22,771 bases of DNA, taken from assembly GCA_002314725.1 (NCBI GenBank), contig DCGV01000023.1, forward strand, positions 1 to 22,771. Direction: 5' to 3'. The DNA is from Bacteroidales bacterium UBA1769. Its GTDB lineage: Bacteria; Bacteroidota; Bacteroidia; Bacteroidales; UBA932. Below, piece after piece: positions 22,763 through 22,771 of the stretch. Numbering within the stretch: position 1 is the stretch's first letter; each line of letters begins with the position of its first letter. A program made the position numbers and the translations under genes. The notes under the pieces are model-generated. The model was not told where the DNA came from. It ran no database searches and saw nothing but the letters and a program-made list of their open reading frames with translations.

Positions 22763-22771
22763 AATGGCTAT

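Noticed and set aside
1..22771. CRISPR array, phage, transposase or defence system
   Set aside because: No regularly spaced direct repeats with variable spacers and no matching proteins. The repeats at 22585-22762 have a different structure.

Overview
The window reads as chromosomal DNA from a member of the Bacteroidota, most likely the order Bacteroidales. Three things point there: repeated TAnnTTTG -7 promoter elements (once with a TTG 19 bp upstream), a SusD/RagB-type gene at the right end, and a gene order (dxr, rseP, DUF4837) that I recall as common in this group. The DNA is moderately AT-rich and densely coded. Almost everything is core housekeeping or cell-envelope biology. I see no phage, insertion-sequence transposase, CRISPR array or defence island. 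The only accessory-looking DNA is the last ~200 bp.

Left part (59-5290): a large secreted or outer-membrane protein of unknown function (metalloprotease-like domain, beta-propeller, probable beta-barrel) is divergent from def and a phosphohexomutase gene. The Holliday-junction resolvase gene ruvX faces them from the right.

Centre-left (5311-9803): a tightly packed operon encodes an M23 cell-wall peptidase, DXP reductoisomerase (dxr), the site-2 protease RseP and a DUF4837 lipoprotein. Spacings are +1, -4 and +17 nt. This joins envelope remodelling, isoprenoid precursor supply and envelope-stress proteolysis. It is followed by the best promoter in the window, tRNA-Glu(UUC) and rpsT, then a hairpin terminator.

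Centre (10295-14209): radC and upp run rightward and meet rpoN (sigma-54) tail to tail with overlapping stop codons. Upstream of rpoN on the same strand are a small lipoprotein gene and a SPOR-domain gene, coupled by a TAATG junction.

Right part (14298-21287): miaB, then on the minus strand a MerR-type regulator with a GyrI-like effector domain and cysS. Divergent from cysS are an M3-family oligopeptidase lipoprotein and an aminoglycoside-phosphotransferase-fold kinase. A strong bidirectional terminator follows.

Right end (21352-22771): a SusD/RagB gene that lacks its first ~130 residues. Its reading frame runs into a 63-bp inverted array of nine AGAGYYN heptamers, followed by a second repeat element with direct and inverted copies of a CGCGACGTAC-type motif. 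This junction is the most unusual structure in the window. The second pattern of note is that several genes have the -7 element exactly 4 nt before ATG, which implies leaderless mRNAs.
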